Source: Copromyces sp. CBS 386.78 | Lineage: Eukaryota; Ascomycota; Sordariomycetes; Sordariales; Sordariaceae | Reading direction: 5' to 3' | NCBI GenBank assembly: GCA_030685235.1 | Contig: MU839106.1 | Span: 248,001-312,000 of the forward strand | DNA: 64,000 nt | Shown: positions 48,415-60,690 of the stretch, in pieces | How positions within the stretch are numbered: the first letter of the stretch is position 1 | How the letters are laid out: every line of letters starts with the position of its first letter | Translations under genes and position numbers: made by a program | Notes under the pieces: model-generated | Databases searched by the model: none | Told to the model about the DNA's origin: nothing | Seen by the model: the letters and a program-made list of their open reading frames with translations, nothing else

Positions 48415-51400
48415 ATTACTTATTTCTCTTCGTAAATTTCGAAGGAAATTCCTTCTCCTTTTATCTTTAAAGTTCAAACCTATAATTAATAGTACTTAAT
48501 TAAGCAATTAATTTACTCCTATTTATAATAAACTACCCTACTCCTTTAATAACCCCGTAGTCCTTTATTAAAGAAAAAACGTAAAAAAATTCCCTAAATT
48601 AAATTTCCCTTTAAGTCTATAATAAATCCTCCTTATAGATTCACTAAAAGAAAAAATAGGATAAACGCTACAAACTCATTATAAAAGTAGCAGATCCAAT
48701 ATTAACTTCCCTTCGTCTCTACTAATCTCCTCTCCTATACTTTTATTCGGCCAACCTTTTCTTCTCCTCTAACCGCGCTTTATATTTTCGGGTCTTCGCC
48801 GTTTTACGCTTTTAAATTTAAATTATTTTAATTTCGCTTAAATATTAATATATAATTGTTTTTAGAGCTGTAAAATTAAATTATTCGGGCGCGAAAATAT
48901 TTAAACGCTATTTAATATTAAAAGAAGGAGAATATTTATATTTTAATTTATACTTCTCCTTTTCGATTTAATTTACTACATAAAAATTTCTATCCGCCTT
49001 TATTTTTATTGGGAGTACGAAATAATTAGTAAATATTTTTTTAATTATAATAAGTTAAATATCTTTTTTTAGTACTTTTTCGCGGTTTTCCCTATCCTTC
49101 TTTATTTAAGGAGTAGCGGGGGGATTAATTATATTTAGGAATTAAACGGGTTAAAATATATTTTAATATAGTAAGGAAATTTATATATTTAATAAATTCT
49201 AAGTAAAAATCTCCTATAAGTTATAAATTAGCCTTCTTTTAATTAATTATTATTATACAAGCCTCTATTATAATTCGGTCTAATTAGGAAAATTATAAAA
49301 AACTTTTAAATCTTTTATTTCTTTAAAGCAAATTATTTTATTAATTATTATATTATAATTATTAAAGTATTTCGGTTTACTTTAATATTTCGGTTCGTTT
49401 TTAAATTTTAAAAAAATAATAGTTTTAAATATAATAATAAAATTATTATTTTATATTTAATATTATACAATTTCCTCTCTACTATTTAATTTATAAAGTA
49501 TTATAAATAATTCTTATTTATTATTGGATTATTATCTTTTCGACCTATTCCTTATCTTTAATTTAATTATATATTTTTTAATAATTACCCTCCTCTTATA
49601 AATGAAGATATTTATTAGGGAGTATAGAATAATTAATCTTTATTCCTCTACGATTAATTTTAATAAAGAAGATATAGGCAATTTTAAGTACTTAAAGACT
49701 ATAGGTCTACTAGTAGCATTATAGCGGAAAAATTTTATTAATTTACTATATTTATTTTAAGATCTTTAGTAAGCAATTTCTTATTTTATTTATTTATATA
49801 TAGTTATTTATTATATACCGGAAATAAGTACTCTTTATAATATCCTTTCAGTCTCTATTATAAATATTATTATAATAATATTATCCGAATTCTCTTTAAT
49901 CGAAAATTATTAAATTAAAATAAAATTTGTAAATAATAGGGATATATTACTACTTTATCCTTCGGAAACTTTAACGTAATTATATAAAAGAGGTCAGTAA
50001 TTGGTTTTTAATAGTAATCGGCTATATTTCTAGCGGGATATAAATTATATTCCTAAAATTCTTTAGGAATTACAATAAGGTTATAATAATTAATATACCC
50101 TTAGTCTAATTTTCTATATTATATATATATTATAAATTAACGAGCCCTACTATAGTAGACTCCTAATTTATTAAAGGGGTATCCTCCTTCGTACTATAAT
50201 TACGAGGGGCTTCGGGCGGATTTTTACTAATTATACGTTAGTAGGATATTTTATTTTGTAATAGTATAATAATATTAAAGATAGGAAAGGTTTTTATATT
50301 AATTTTATTATTTTTAAGAAAGCAGACGAATTTTTAATTAATATTTAAATAATATTCTTTAAGCAGCTGATTTTTTACGCGAAGGGGGTAGACTTCTCCG
50401 AATTTAGACTTTTAGGCTAGCTAATTCTAAATTTCCCGATTTTAGCGTATAAAGGCTTTATAGACGGTACAATAAATATTTTTAAGAAAATTTTAATATA
50501 AAATATATAAGAGTAAAGAACCTTTTAGAATAGGGGTAGTAGGCGAAGAGACGGCGGGTAAGGAAAGTATTGTAGTAAATTACTAACGAAAAAAAATTTT
50601 TAATAAGTAAATTAAGAAGGGTAAAAAAAGTATTTAAAAATTTAATATAAATAAATTATTAAAGGTAGAAATTTAGAAGAAGAAATTTAATGAAGGAAGG
50701 CTATTCTTTTATAAATAGTTAGTAAATTTTAAAATTTAATTTCCTCTTTTCTTTAGGGGGCTATAATTTCTTATATAAGCGTTTTCCTTTTTAAGTAATT
50801 ATTATATACCGGGTTTCGTCCTTAGATAAAATAAAGGGAATAAAGAAAAAATCTTTTTAAAGGGGCTTAAAAAGGAGGGTATTTAAGTAAAATTCTGAGG
50901 TTGGAATTATTTATTAAAATATTTCCTAGCGTAAAATTAATAGAGGAATACATTTAATTTTATTTACTAGTTTAAATTAATACCTATTTATATTCTAGAT
51001 TGTTAAACTTTTTTAGGGAAGGTATAAGGTAGTAATCTTTTATCTAATACTTTTTCTTTTTACTTTATTATCCCTTTATAATTAAGGGGAAATTAAATAA
51101 TTAAAATAGGGGAATTTTATACCTAACTATTTATTTAGTAATACCCTTTTACTAAGTAATAATTATAAGTAGTACTTTATAAGGGGAATTCCTTCTCTTT
51201 TCTTCCTTTATTCGGAGGTTTAGGTCTCTTCTTTAACTATAATAATAATATAAATTACAAGCTATTCTTTTTATTTTAATACCCTTTCTTCCTTTATTAC
51301 TTTAATTAATTATTAAAATCTTTAAGTATATAATTGAGCCGATTTTTAATTTCTTCTTAATTAGTATACGCTAGTTAAGTATAAAAGATCTTCAATTCCT

Positions 51401-54400
51401 ACCTCTTTCTTAGCTTTTCTTATAATTTATATTACTATTATTATCTTATCTAAGCTCTTTCTTATATTAGTATAATATTTTTATCTTCGACTTCTTTTTC
51501 GCCTTTTATAATTAACCTTATTTAGGCTACAATTTATACTAATTTCCCGTTTTTTTTTACTTTTAATATAATTCTATAGCTTTGTTAGAATATTAAAGAA
51601 TTGTAAATAAATATTTATAACCGTTTAATTGTATTTAGAAATTCGATTCCCGTTCTTTAATTTCCTTTAAAATAATAGATTAAATTCGCTATACAAATAA
51701 GCGTCCTAATAATAAATAATAAATTTTCTCTAAAGTTTATATTAATTTTAATTATTACTTATTTATCCTTATAAATAGCTTTTAGGGTGTTCCGTACGCC
51801 GCGATTTACTTTACTTTTATAAAATATATAAAGATTTATACCTTTAGTATATTAAAAGTTATAAATTTATTCTACTTATAATAGAAATTACTTAACGATA
51901 TCGTTTTCCTTTTGTACTTTATTAAGAATTTTAGTATATTTATCGAATATTAGGGGATTATTTTAAAGGCGGCGGAAAATATTTTTAATAAAAAATTTTA
52001 TAATCCGATTTTTATCGAAAAGAAGGGGGGCTAGCCTTAGGGGTATTATAATTTTTTATTGAATTTTAAGAAGGAACGTATTTTAGTATTAATAATTTAA
52101 GCGTTTAAATAAGAGTAAGTAATTAAATTGGGTATTAATTTTTATTTTTTTTATTGACTATATTTTTCTTTTAAGAATTGAATTATTTATTTTTATTATA
52201 TCGCCTATTTTTAGAAAATTTTTACGTTAATTTATATTAATAAATAAATAGTAGGAGACTCCTCCTATATAAGTTCCTTTTATTGGGTATATTTCTATAG
52301 GTTAGAATATTAAGGGGGGGATTGATATTAATTATTATTAGTATATTAAAAAAGCTATTGATTATATTACTTTTTAAAAGTTCTTCGAAGCCTTTAAAAC
52401 TTTTAATTAATATTGTGGGGATTTCTATTATAAAGAGTATAATCTCCTATTTAAAAATAGGAGTAGAAGTTTTCTAATATTGATTAAGGATTTAATTCTT
52501 TTTAAGTAGTTTTATTATTTTAATTTTATTTTTTAGGATTTTAAATAGTAGTTTGAATATATTCGGTACGAAGCGGAGGTCTTAGGGTTAAAGGGGAAGG
52601 GTTTAAATATTAAAGGTATTAAAATTAATAATAAATTTGGGAACGTAAAACTATTTCTTTTATTTACGTTAATTGAAGAAGAGGTTATCCTTAGCGAGGA
52701 TGAGGATAATTAATTAATTCGGAAACGTTTTTATTCTTTTCGTAATATTTAATATATTTTTAATTAGTAGTTTTAAATTTGGGATAGGGGGTTATTAATC
52801 GTCTTTAAGGAGGAGGAGATTAAAAAAAAAAAAATTAGGGCGGGGTAATTCTATTAGTATTTTTCGGGGGGGAATAAGAAAAGGTAGCGGTAATTTAGTA
52901 GAGAAAAAGTAATATTATATAGTATGTCCTTTAATATATTTCTTTTAGTGCGGATTTTTATATAATAATAATATTCTTTTTTTCGTAGTGTATCTTCCCT
53001 TCGAAAGCGGTTAAAGCCTAGAATACTGCTTTCGCATAAAAATAAAAATTTTAGTAATAGAAATAGCAAAAAGTATAGAAAAAAGTAAATAAAAATAAAA
53101 AATAATAAGAATAGAGGGTAATAAAATATAAATATATTTAAAGAGCGGGAGTAAAATTATTATCCTTCGTAAGTATTATATTTTAGGGGTGGAAATTTCT
53201 TTTTGGACGCTTAGCTAGAATTATATTAAAGCGCCGGGAGGTGATTTATAGCGAACTAACTATTAGAAAATATTATTCATTTAAATGGTATTACCGGTGT
53301 CTTATCGGTTTAACGTTTAGTTCTACGTATATAAATCGTCGGTAACGGAGTAGTCGAAAGTAGTTTTATAGGTAGAAATTAGAAATCAATCTTTAATAAT
53401 TTATATTTAATTAAATGGCTCTAAATCTTAATAATCTTAAATAGTATAAAAAATTAAAAAGGTAAATTACGTTATTTCCTTCGCTAGGCATTAATATTCT
53501 ATTATATTATCCTAGTAGTTAATAATAATTCTAAATAATTTAGAAATATCGTTTCCTTTAGGAAAAGTAGTAAGAGATTGGATATTTCTTTTCCTTTAGT
53601 TTAAAACCTCTTAGTAAGGTAGTTAATAATAAATTATTTAATTAAAAAGATAAAATTTTCTAATATTTAAATAGTTTTCCCGAATCTAAAAATTAGACGG
53701 TTTTTTTAATAGCTTTAGGTAGCCTTTAGTAGTAATTTTTAGTTTTAGAAGTTTGGATTGCTTTTGTAAGTAGCGAAGCTTATATTATATTTAATTAAAG
53801 AATATAAAGAAATGTCTATTGAATTAGAGTATTAGTAGTACGGATAAGGTAGTTTTAGAAGCGGTTTTTAGGTAGTAAAGATAATTAACGAAAAAATAAA
53901 TCTTCTTTAAAAAGAATCTTCCTTTAAAAGGGTAGTTTAAATAGATCTCCTCCTTTTTAGAATTTGATAAAATATGTTACTCTTTAAACTAAAAATAATA
54001 ATTATATTTAAATAATACGCTAATTTCTTAATCGTATATTCTAGACCTATTCTTATTTAAATTTGTAGTTCCCTAAGGGCCTTTAATATATTAAGGCTAG
54101 AAATAAGTCGGGATTATTTGCATTATAGAATTAGCGGGGACTTCCTTTTATTCGAACTTTTAAACGAAAAAAATAAGATAAATAGATAAAAAAATATGAT
54201 TTTAGATTAAAATAGTAGGGGGTAGAGATAAAAAAATATATTTTTAATACGTAAGGATGGGGAGGAAATTAGGGAGGGAAATGGCAGAGAATAAAAAAGA
54301 AAAAAGAAAAAAGAATAGAAAAATATCGGATTGAAAATTTCGGTCGGGGTACGGATCTCTTTATCGTTTATAGTATTTTATTAGATTGGGTTTAGTATTG
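48415..54400. other. RIP-degraded AT-rich block, unassigned
   Basis: About 6 kb with almost no CpA or TpG and no intact frame. A plus-strand stretch near 52553-52711 is free of stops for about 50 codons (text such as EVLGLKGKGLNIKG and an acidic end LSEDEDN), suggesting old coding sequence. The right part (roughly 53.2-54.4 kb) probably contains the 3' end and LTR of the gypsy element to its right, but I could not fix that LTR. Confidence 0.4.
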
Positions 54401-55249
54401 TATTTAGAATCCGTTCTTCTATTAAAATTCTTCCTCCTCTTCTTCGGGGTCTACTTTTTCTTAATTACCCGGTAGTTTAATATTCGGTAAGGGGATTTCT
54501 AAGCGTTAATTCTATTTTACTACTTTTACTTTTTGTGTTTTAGTACGAGATTTTATTATTTATTATAATTTAAATATTATTTTTTCTTCGTTTAGGCCGG
54601 TATTTAAATTTCGTTATCTTATTTCTTTTAATATTATTCCGTTATTAAGTAATTTAAAATTTCCTTATCTTCTTTCGAAATTAATCTAATTTAATAAAAC
54701 TTCGGGTTCGTCTACTACTAATATTATACTATCTTTTATAATAAACTTCTTAATCTTTTAAAAATTAATTGGCTTATTAATTTCTATATTATTGAGGGTC
54801 CTAATATAATAAACGTTACCCGAAATTCGGCGGATATAGTATAAACTTCTTTATTGGTAAATTAATTTCTTATTAGAATTTATATTAATACGCCGGATAT
54901 TATTATAAATTAATATTAGATTTCCCTCTTTAATTTAATTATTTAGAAGTCTTATCCTTCATTGGTTATATTTATTATAATAATTAATAGCCTTCTTTCT
55001 TACTATTATAACTTTTTCGGTTGTTTAGGCGAAGCGGTATTTAATATTTATATATATAGTAACTATAGTAAAAATTAGTTCCTCTCTTATTATACGCTTT
55101 TTATTATTTTCTTAATTTACTACTTTTTAAGAGGGTAAATTAAATTTAATAGGGGTAATCGGGTTATAATTATAAGTAAGTTAAAAGGGAGTGTATTTGT
55201 AATTGCCTCTTATTATTATACGGTTAGTAAAAAGAATGTAAAGTAAGTA

Positions 55250-55760
55250 TATTTTTTAATTAGTATTATTCCTATTGGTAATTTTAGTTAGGGAGGCGGT
55301 AATAATTAAATATCCTTACTTATTTAATTTATTCGTCTTCGAATTATAGGGGGTAATAATATGTTGTAAAATCCTTAATAAATTAATTATTTCTTTAAAT
55401 ACTTTTATAAATTTTAAGTTACTATCTATTAAAATAGAAATAGGAAATCCCTAGTAGAGAAAAATTAATTTAAAGAACTTTTAAACGTTCTTTACTTTAG
55501 TATTAAGTAAAATAGTAATTTCTACGTAATTAGTAAAATTATTTTTAATTTTTAATAAAAGTACTTTCTTTCTATTTATATTAGGTATAAATTAAATATT
55601 AAGAGTCTATTTTCCTATAGGTTAAATATTAGGAAATATTTATTAATATTTATTTTCGAACCTTTTAGGATTATATTTCTAGTAAGTTAGGTAGGAGCGG
55701 ATTAATTCTTTAACGTTAGTATATATACCCTTCTAATAATAATATTCGGTAATATAATAG
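55250..55760 (-). pseudogene. Gypsy integrase remnant (older copy)
   Basis: Minus-strand text includes IRSYLTY, a K-YNP segment, FTNYVEITILL, FFKLIFLY-GFPIS, LIDSNLKFI and ITPYNSKTNKL. This order matches a retroviral-type integrase core (zinc-binding tail, first Asp region, second Asp in the VDSG-like block, then the glutamate helix). Several Cys and Gln positions appear changed to Tyr or stop, as expected from RIP. Confidence 0.7.
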
Positions 55761-56699
55761 TATATCCTTTCCCTTCCTTAGTATCCTATTTTATTATAAT
55801 AGCGAAATATAATTTGCTTACGCTTTATAGGGCTATTAATTAACTTCTGTAGAAATTACAAAAGATTCGTCGATTATAATTAGAAAACTCCTTCGGAAAT
55901 AAAATATTTTATAGTATTATTATAGAATTAACACTTGAAAATAGATCCTTTTAAACGGCTAAGAATTTTATATATTATTAAATAGGTAGAGATTTTATAA
56001 GAAAGGTCTAACTAATTTCCTTTAAAAATAGGCTCTAAAGTATTAATATAAATAACGAAGATAGAATAAATCTACGTATTTATAAAGTCGTTAATATTTA
56101 CTTTGTATTCTTTTTCGTAAAGATTAGAAGGCTTTAGAAGTTTACGAAATAGATTATCGGCAATTATATTCTTACTTTTAAAAATATATTTAATTTCGAA
56201 GTCGAAAATTTTAATTTATACAATTTATTTTATTAGTAAGGTATTAGGGACGTTACTAATAATACTATTAAATTAATATATAAGGACTATAGCGTTTATT
56301 TTAATAATAAATGGAACGCCGAATAAATATATTCGTAAATATTTAAAAATATAGAAGAGATTTCGAAGCTCCTTTTTAATAGTATTGTATCGCTTTTCAA
56401 CTTCTAATTAAATTCCGCTTTCGAATTTATAAGGGTATTTTTTATTATTGGGGCTAATTTATTTTAATACTATTCCCTATCCTTCAATCGAAGTGTTAAT
56501 TATAAAATAGATTATATTATACTTCGGGTCGTCGTAAACGTGGGTTACCAAAATTGGGGCGGTAATTATAAGGTATTAAAGGTATTCTATTACGAATTAT
56601 TTATTTTTAATTTAAATTTATTTGACTCCTTTTTTTATTAATGTATAAAGGAGGATTATAATAATATTAAAGTTCTTAATTTAAATCCTATAATATCTA

Positions 56700-57310
56700 A
56701 TAATTCTAATAAAAGCTTTAACCTATTTAATTTTTTTACTTTTCCTATCTGGTCGATATTCGTAGTAAATTTATTTATTAATTTTTATAATTTTATTTTT
56801 ATTTAGGGATCTCCTATCGGGATTATAAAGGTATCCTACGAATATAGTTTTATTTTAGTATTAATTGGATTTAGTAGTTATAATAATTCTTCCGGCTAAT
56901 TCTATATTGAATAAAACTTTATCGATATTAATTAAATATTTTAAAATATATTTTTTAACTCCCTTTGCGTTAATTTCCTCCTTATTATAATTTATTTAGG
57001 GGCTTTTAATATAGATATCGTTAAGGTAGGGTTAATAAATATTAGGAATTAAGTCGTAGAATATTCTAATTATTATTTTTATAAATTAAGCGATAAAATT
57101 AGTATTTCTTTGAAGTAAAATCGTTATTTTGAAGTGGTTAAGGGGTATAGAGAAAGTAATAATATTTTTATTAGTTTCTTCGAAAAGAATTTAGTTATAA
57201 TTAGAGAAGAGATTGAATAAAGAGATTATTTTATAATTTCTAAAGCCTTCGTTGAACTCTTCGCAACCCGGAGGTAGATTTATATTTTTTAAAGTAATTC
57301 GGTTAATTTT
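56700..57310 (-). pseudogene. Gypsy reverse transcriptase remnant (older copy)
   Basis: Minus-strand text reads LPPGCEEFNEGF, YKIISLFNLFSNYN, TTFS-like TFSIPLNHFK, LPQ-like LLQRNTNFIA and the catalytic box PYLNDIYIKSP. The last corresponds to YLDD with the second Asp changed to Asn, a G-to-A change typical of RIP. This is the reverse transcriptase palm of a fungal Ty3/gypsy element, with internal stops. Confidence 0.85.
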
Positions 57311-57336
57311 CTAAACGTTATTAATTAGGCGTATAC

Positions 57337-57567
57337 TATCACGGGAAGAGGGCGAGAGGTTGGGTGTAGATGATTAATATGTGTAATTGCACGAGGGAAG
57401 AAAGGGAAGAGTGCAAAGGTGCGATCGGGAGATGGGCCTTTATAGGATTCGAGCTATGAACCCCTAGTAGGTCTATAGCAGGAGGTTACAGCCAATTAAC
57501 CCATAGTAATAATAATCTTAGAGAATTATTATTACTAGTATATATAATATAAATTAACCCTATAACA
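57337..57567 (-). repeat. 3' LTR of the younger gypsy element (approximate)
   Basis: On the minus strand the LTR starts TGTTATAGGG at 57567, immediately after a purine-rich tract (GTCCGAGGAAG) that looks like the polypurine tract for plus-strand priming. The other end is placed at about 57337 (minus-strand TGATA, a CA end possibly changed to TA), just where the reading text of the neighbouring gypsy copy begins. The LTR has near-normal composition and contains a tRNA-like segment at 57445-57503. Confidence 0.65.
57445..57503 (-). other. tRNA-like segment inside the LTR
   Basis: On the minus strand, TGGGTTAATTGGC resembles a Pol III A box, CTATAGA resembles a tyrosine anticodon loop (CTGTAGA with G to A), and CATAGCTCGAATCCTATA resembles a T arm and B box, all in tRNA order. 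It is not a functional tRNA, because no acceptor stem is visible. Confidence 0.4.
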
Positions 57568-58749
57568 CTTCCTCGGACTAAAAGAAGCTATATAACTGAT
57601 TAAAATTATATAAAATAATAAATAATCCTATTAAACGTTTAATCCAATTGTAAAAAACTTTTATAGCCGCTAATTATAACGACCTCCTCCTCCCTTCGTA
57701 CTTTACTAACGGAATTTCTACTTTTGTAGCCGGCTCCTTTATTTCTTCTAGCGTTTTCTTCCGCTTCCGTTCCGCCGCTAGTTAATTTAAGGGTATTAGA
57801 GCTTTTAAATATACTTTGTAAAATTGCTGTATTGTATTAAGGGATATAACTATATTAATACGTAGCTATTATAAAGGTTAATAAGGTAGTGCTTAAATAA
57901 TAAAATATTCTTAACGACCGTTGGCTGCCTTGCGGTAACCGTCGATTTTAACGAAATTCTATTCTACCGAATTCTTTTTATTGTTAATCCTCTTTATATT
58001 ACGATTATAATTCGCGCGAACGTCCCTTTCCTATACCTCTAACTATCTTGGGATGCTTGCTTCGGCCTATAGTTTGATTTTACTAACGTAGAAAGTCAGA
58101 TTGTACTTTATATTAACGGGGAATTTAAGCGTAATTTTATAATTATCCGCTTTAATAATTTCGAACGGGCCTTTATAAAGGGGGGTAAACTTTACGTATA
58201 ATTGGCTGGTATTGAAATTCTTTATATTAAATAGGACTTTATTTCCCGTTTTATATTTTAAGGTATCCGTCCGTCGAATATTAATGTTAGTTTCGTATTA
58301 TTATTAAATTTATTTTATTTAATTTATAACGTACTTTAATACCTTCTTGAAATAGTCGGCTATTTCGTTAGTTTTAAAATACTCTACTTACTATTGAACT
58401 AATAAATTTAGCGGATATAGCCTCGCTAATTTAATACCTATCCGAAGGTAAAAACTATAGTTAGTAAAGAAAAAAAATATTCCCGTTATTTTAAAAACTA
58501 GGTTATTACTAGTAAATTCCGCAATTGGGAATTAATTTACCTAATTATCTTACGTTTAATTAATATAAAAACGAAGATATTTCTCTATTTCTGTATTAAT
58601 ATATTTTATTTAGCCGTTAATAATTAAGTAGAACGCGGAAGAGGGTTTGAGAATTACTTCTAAGCGAGAGGATAAAGTTCTTTAGAATTGTAAAACGAAT
58701 TAGGAGTTATAATTTGAAATAATAGAGTCCGATAAGCTATAAATACTAT

Positions 58750-59080
58750 AAATCTTTTCGATAAACTAGTTTACTAATTCCTCGGCTGTAAAGTTAATTG
58801 TAGGAATGAAATATCGTATTTTCGTTAAATAATTAACGATAACGATTATGTACTTAAATTCCTATCCCCGACGTATGTAGGGCGTTAAAAAGGTAATGTA
58901 ATCTATAGAAATATCCTTCTATAGTGCGAAGGGTATTGCTAACGGTTTTAAAAATTTATAAGGGGAGTATTATAACGGTTTAAATTTAGTATACGGCAAG
59001 TAAGCCTTATAGTAGGCCCTAATAGTATTAAATATTTTTAATCAAAAGAAAGATTACGAAAATAACGAATAAGTTTTTTT
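58750..59080 (-). pseudogene. Gypsy integrase remnant (younger copy)
   Basis: Minus-strand text reads HPGHKKTYSL, SFFWLKIFNTIRAYYKAYLP, KFKPL, KDISIDYITFL and IIVIVNYLTKIRYFIPT. This is the HHCC zinc-binding domain (both Cys now Tyr) followed by the first catalytic Asp of the DDE core (ISIDYIT) and the VVDRLTKM-like block, where D is now N. Confidence 0.88.
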
Positions 59081-60189
59081 ATGACCCGGGTAATTAGTAA
59101 ACGGCGAATTGTATATACGGTAGAAGAATTAGAATTGAAGTTCGGTATTATTAAGGTCGATAATAATAGTATTTCGAAAGTATATTCGTCCCTATATTAC
59201 CTTATACTTAGCGAAAGACATTTTTTTTAAATAATCCTTTACTTTTTTAAATTATATATAGCGACCGGGGTTTAATAAATAAGCGAATAAATTTTATAAA
59301 AATATTAACTTCTTGTAATTTTCTGTAATTAAATCGTTAGTAAATTTGTTATTTATTATTTCTAGGTTGTAGATGTACTTAGTTCTAACGTTAATAACCT
59401 CCTCTCCGTTTTTTAAAACGAAAGTTCCGTTAACGAAAATATTATAATTGAATAAAACCTTATTTTTAATTAGTAGCCGTTCGTCGGTTTCGTCCTTAAG
59501 TAAGTCTTCTAATTTTTTATTTAGGGCGTTAGGGCGTATTTATAATAAATTTAATTAGTATTTAATTATAAAATTAAATTGGGAGAGAAATTAGGATTAC
59601 TGTATATATTAGGGGGTAAGCTGTTTATTAACGGTAAAGGACTTTAAATTCTTATAATTTGTAAAGATTTTAAACGGTTGTTATATTCCTTCCAATTCGG
59701 GGCGCTACTCCTTTAATACTTTAATAATAGTAAATAATTCTTTATTATAAATATTATAATTATATTTAATTAAAGAATACCGCTAGCTAAAATAAGCGAC
59801 GGGGCGAAGGATACTATCGTTATTGTACTATAATAATATACTGCTATAAATTTAATTGGAAGCATCCGTTTTTATAATAATTTATTTAAACTAATTGTAG
59901 ATACGAAGAATAGGTCTGCTATTAAAAACCTTTTTAAATATTTTTAAAAAATTTTAATATTATTTATCCTATTCTTATCCCGCTATTTTCTTAATTAATT
60001 TATATAACGGGCCGGCGATGATAGAAAAATACTTAATAAAACGACGATAGAAGTTAGCGAATCCTAGGAAGTGTTAGAACGACTTCTTAGAATTTAGAAT
60101 TTCCTATATTGTAATTATAAAAATTTTCTTTAAGTCTATTTTAAAACTATTTAGGGTAATAATAAAACTTAAATATTTAATTGGCTATA

Positions 60190-60690
60190 TATAGAATTCG
60201 TATTTATTAATATTAATTTAGAATCCCACTTTAATTATCCTTTATAAGACTTCCCTAACGTATCCTTTATACTTTTTTTCGTTATTAGAATAAATTAAGA
60301 TATTATCGAAATAGGCAGTGGCGTAAACGTTAATGATATTATATAGGATATTATTAATATAATTTTAAAAGGTTCCTGGCGCGTCCTATAAACCGAACGG
60401 ATATATAATAAATTCGTAGAAATTAAAGCGGGTAATAAAGGCAGTAAATTATTTATATCCTTTTTTAATACGGATCTTATTAAATGTAGCGATAATATCG
60501 AATTTCGTAAAGACTTTAACTTAGTAAATTGTATTAAAGGTCTCTTTAATTAGCGGTAGTAGATAACGTATTTTTATTATAATATTATTAATATTATAAT
60601 AATCTACGTAAATACGAATTTTACTATTAGGTTTCTTAATTAATAAAAAAGGGGAGGCGGCCGTAAATTATAATAGCCGGATAAATTTCT
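60190..60690 (-). pseudogene. Gypsy reverse transcriptase remnant (younger copy)
   Basis: Minus-strand text reads AASPFLLIKKPNSKIRIYVD, VFTKFDIIATFNKIRI, FTAFITRFNFYEFIIYPFGL, DAPGTF-NYIN and AYFDNILIYS. The first catalytic Asp (KFDI) is present. The YLDD box appears as YFDN, so the second Asp of the box is lost by a G-to-A change. Stops interrupt the frame. Confidence 0.92.

Larger units (their letters stand above)
54400..57336 (-). mobile_element. Degraded Ty3/gypsy retrotransposon (older copy), truncated by insertion
   Basis: Pol domains are readable on the minus strand: reverse transcriptase at about 57310-56700 and integrase at about 55760-55250, giving the RT-RNaseH-IN order of Ty3/gypsy. 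The coding text stops abruptly at about 57336, where the LTR of a second gypsy element begins; its gag and protease must lie beyond the window or be lost. Stops are mostly TAA/TAG, and CpA is nearly absent. The lower boundary is approximate. Confidence 0.75.
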
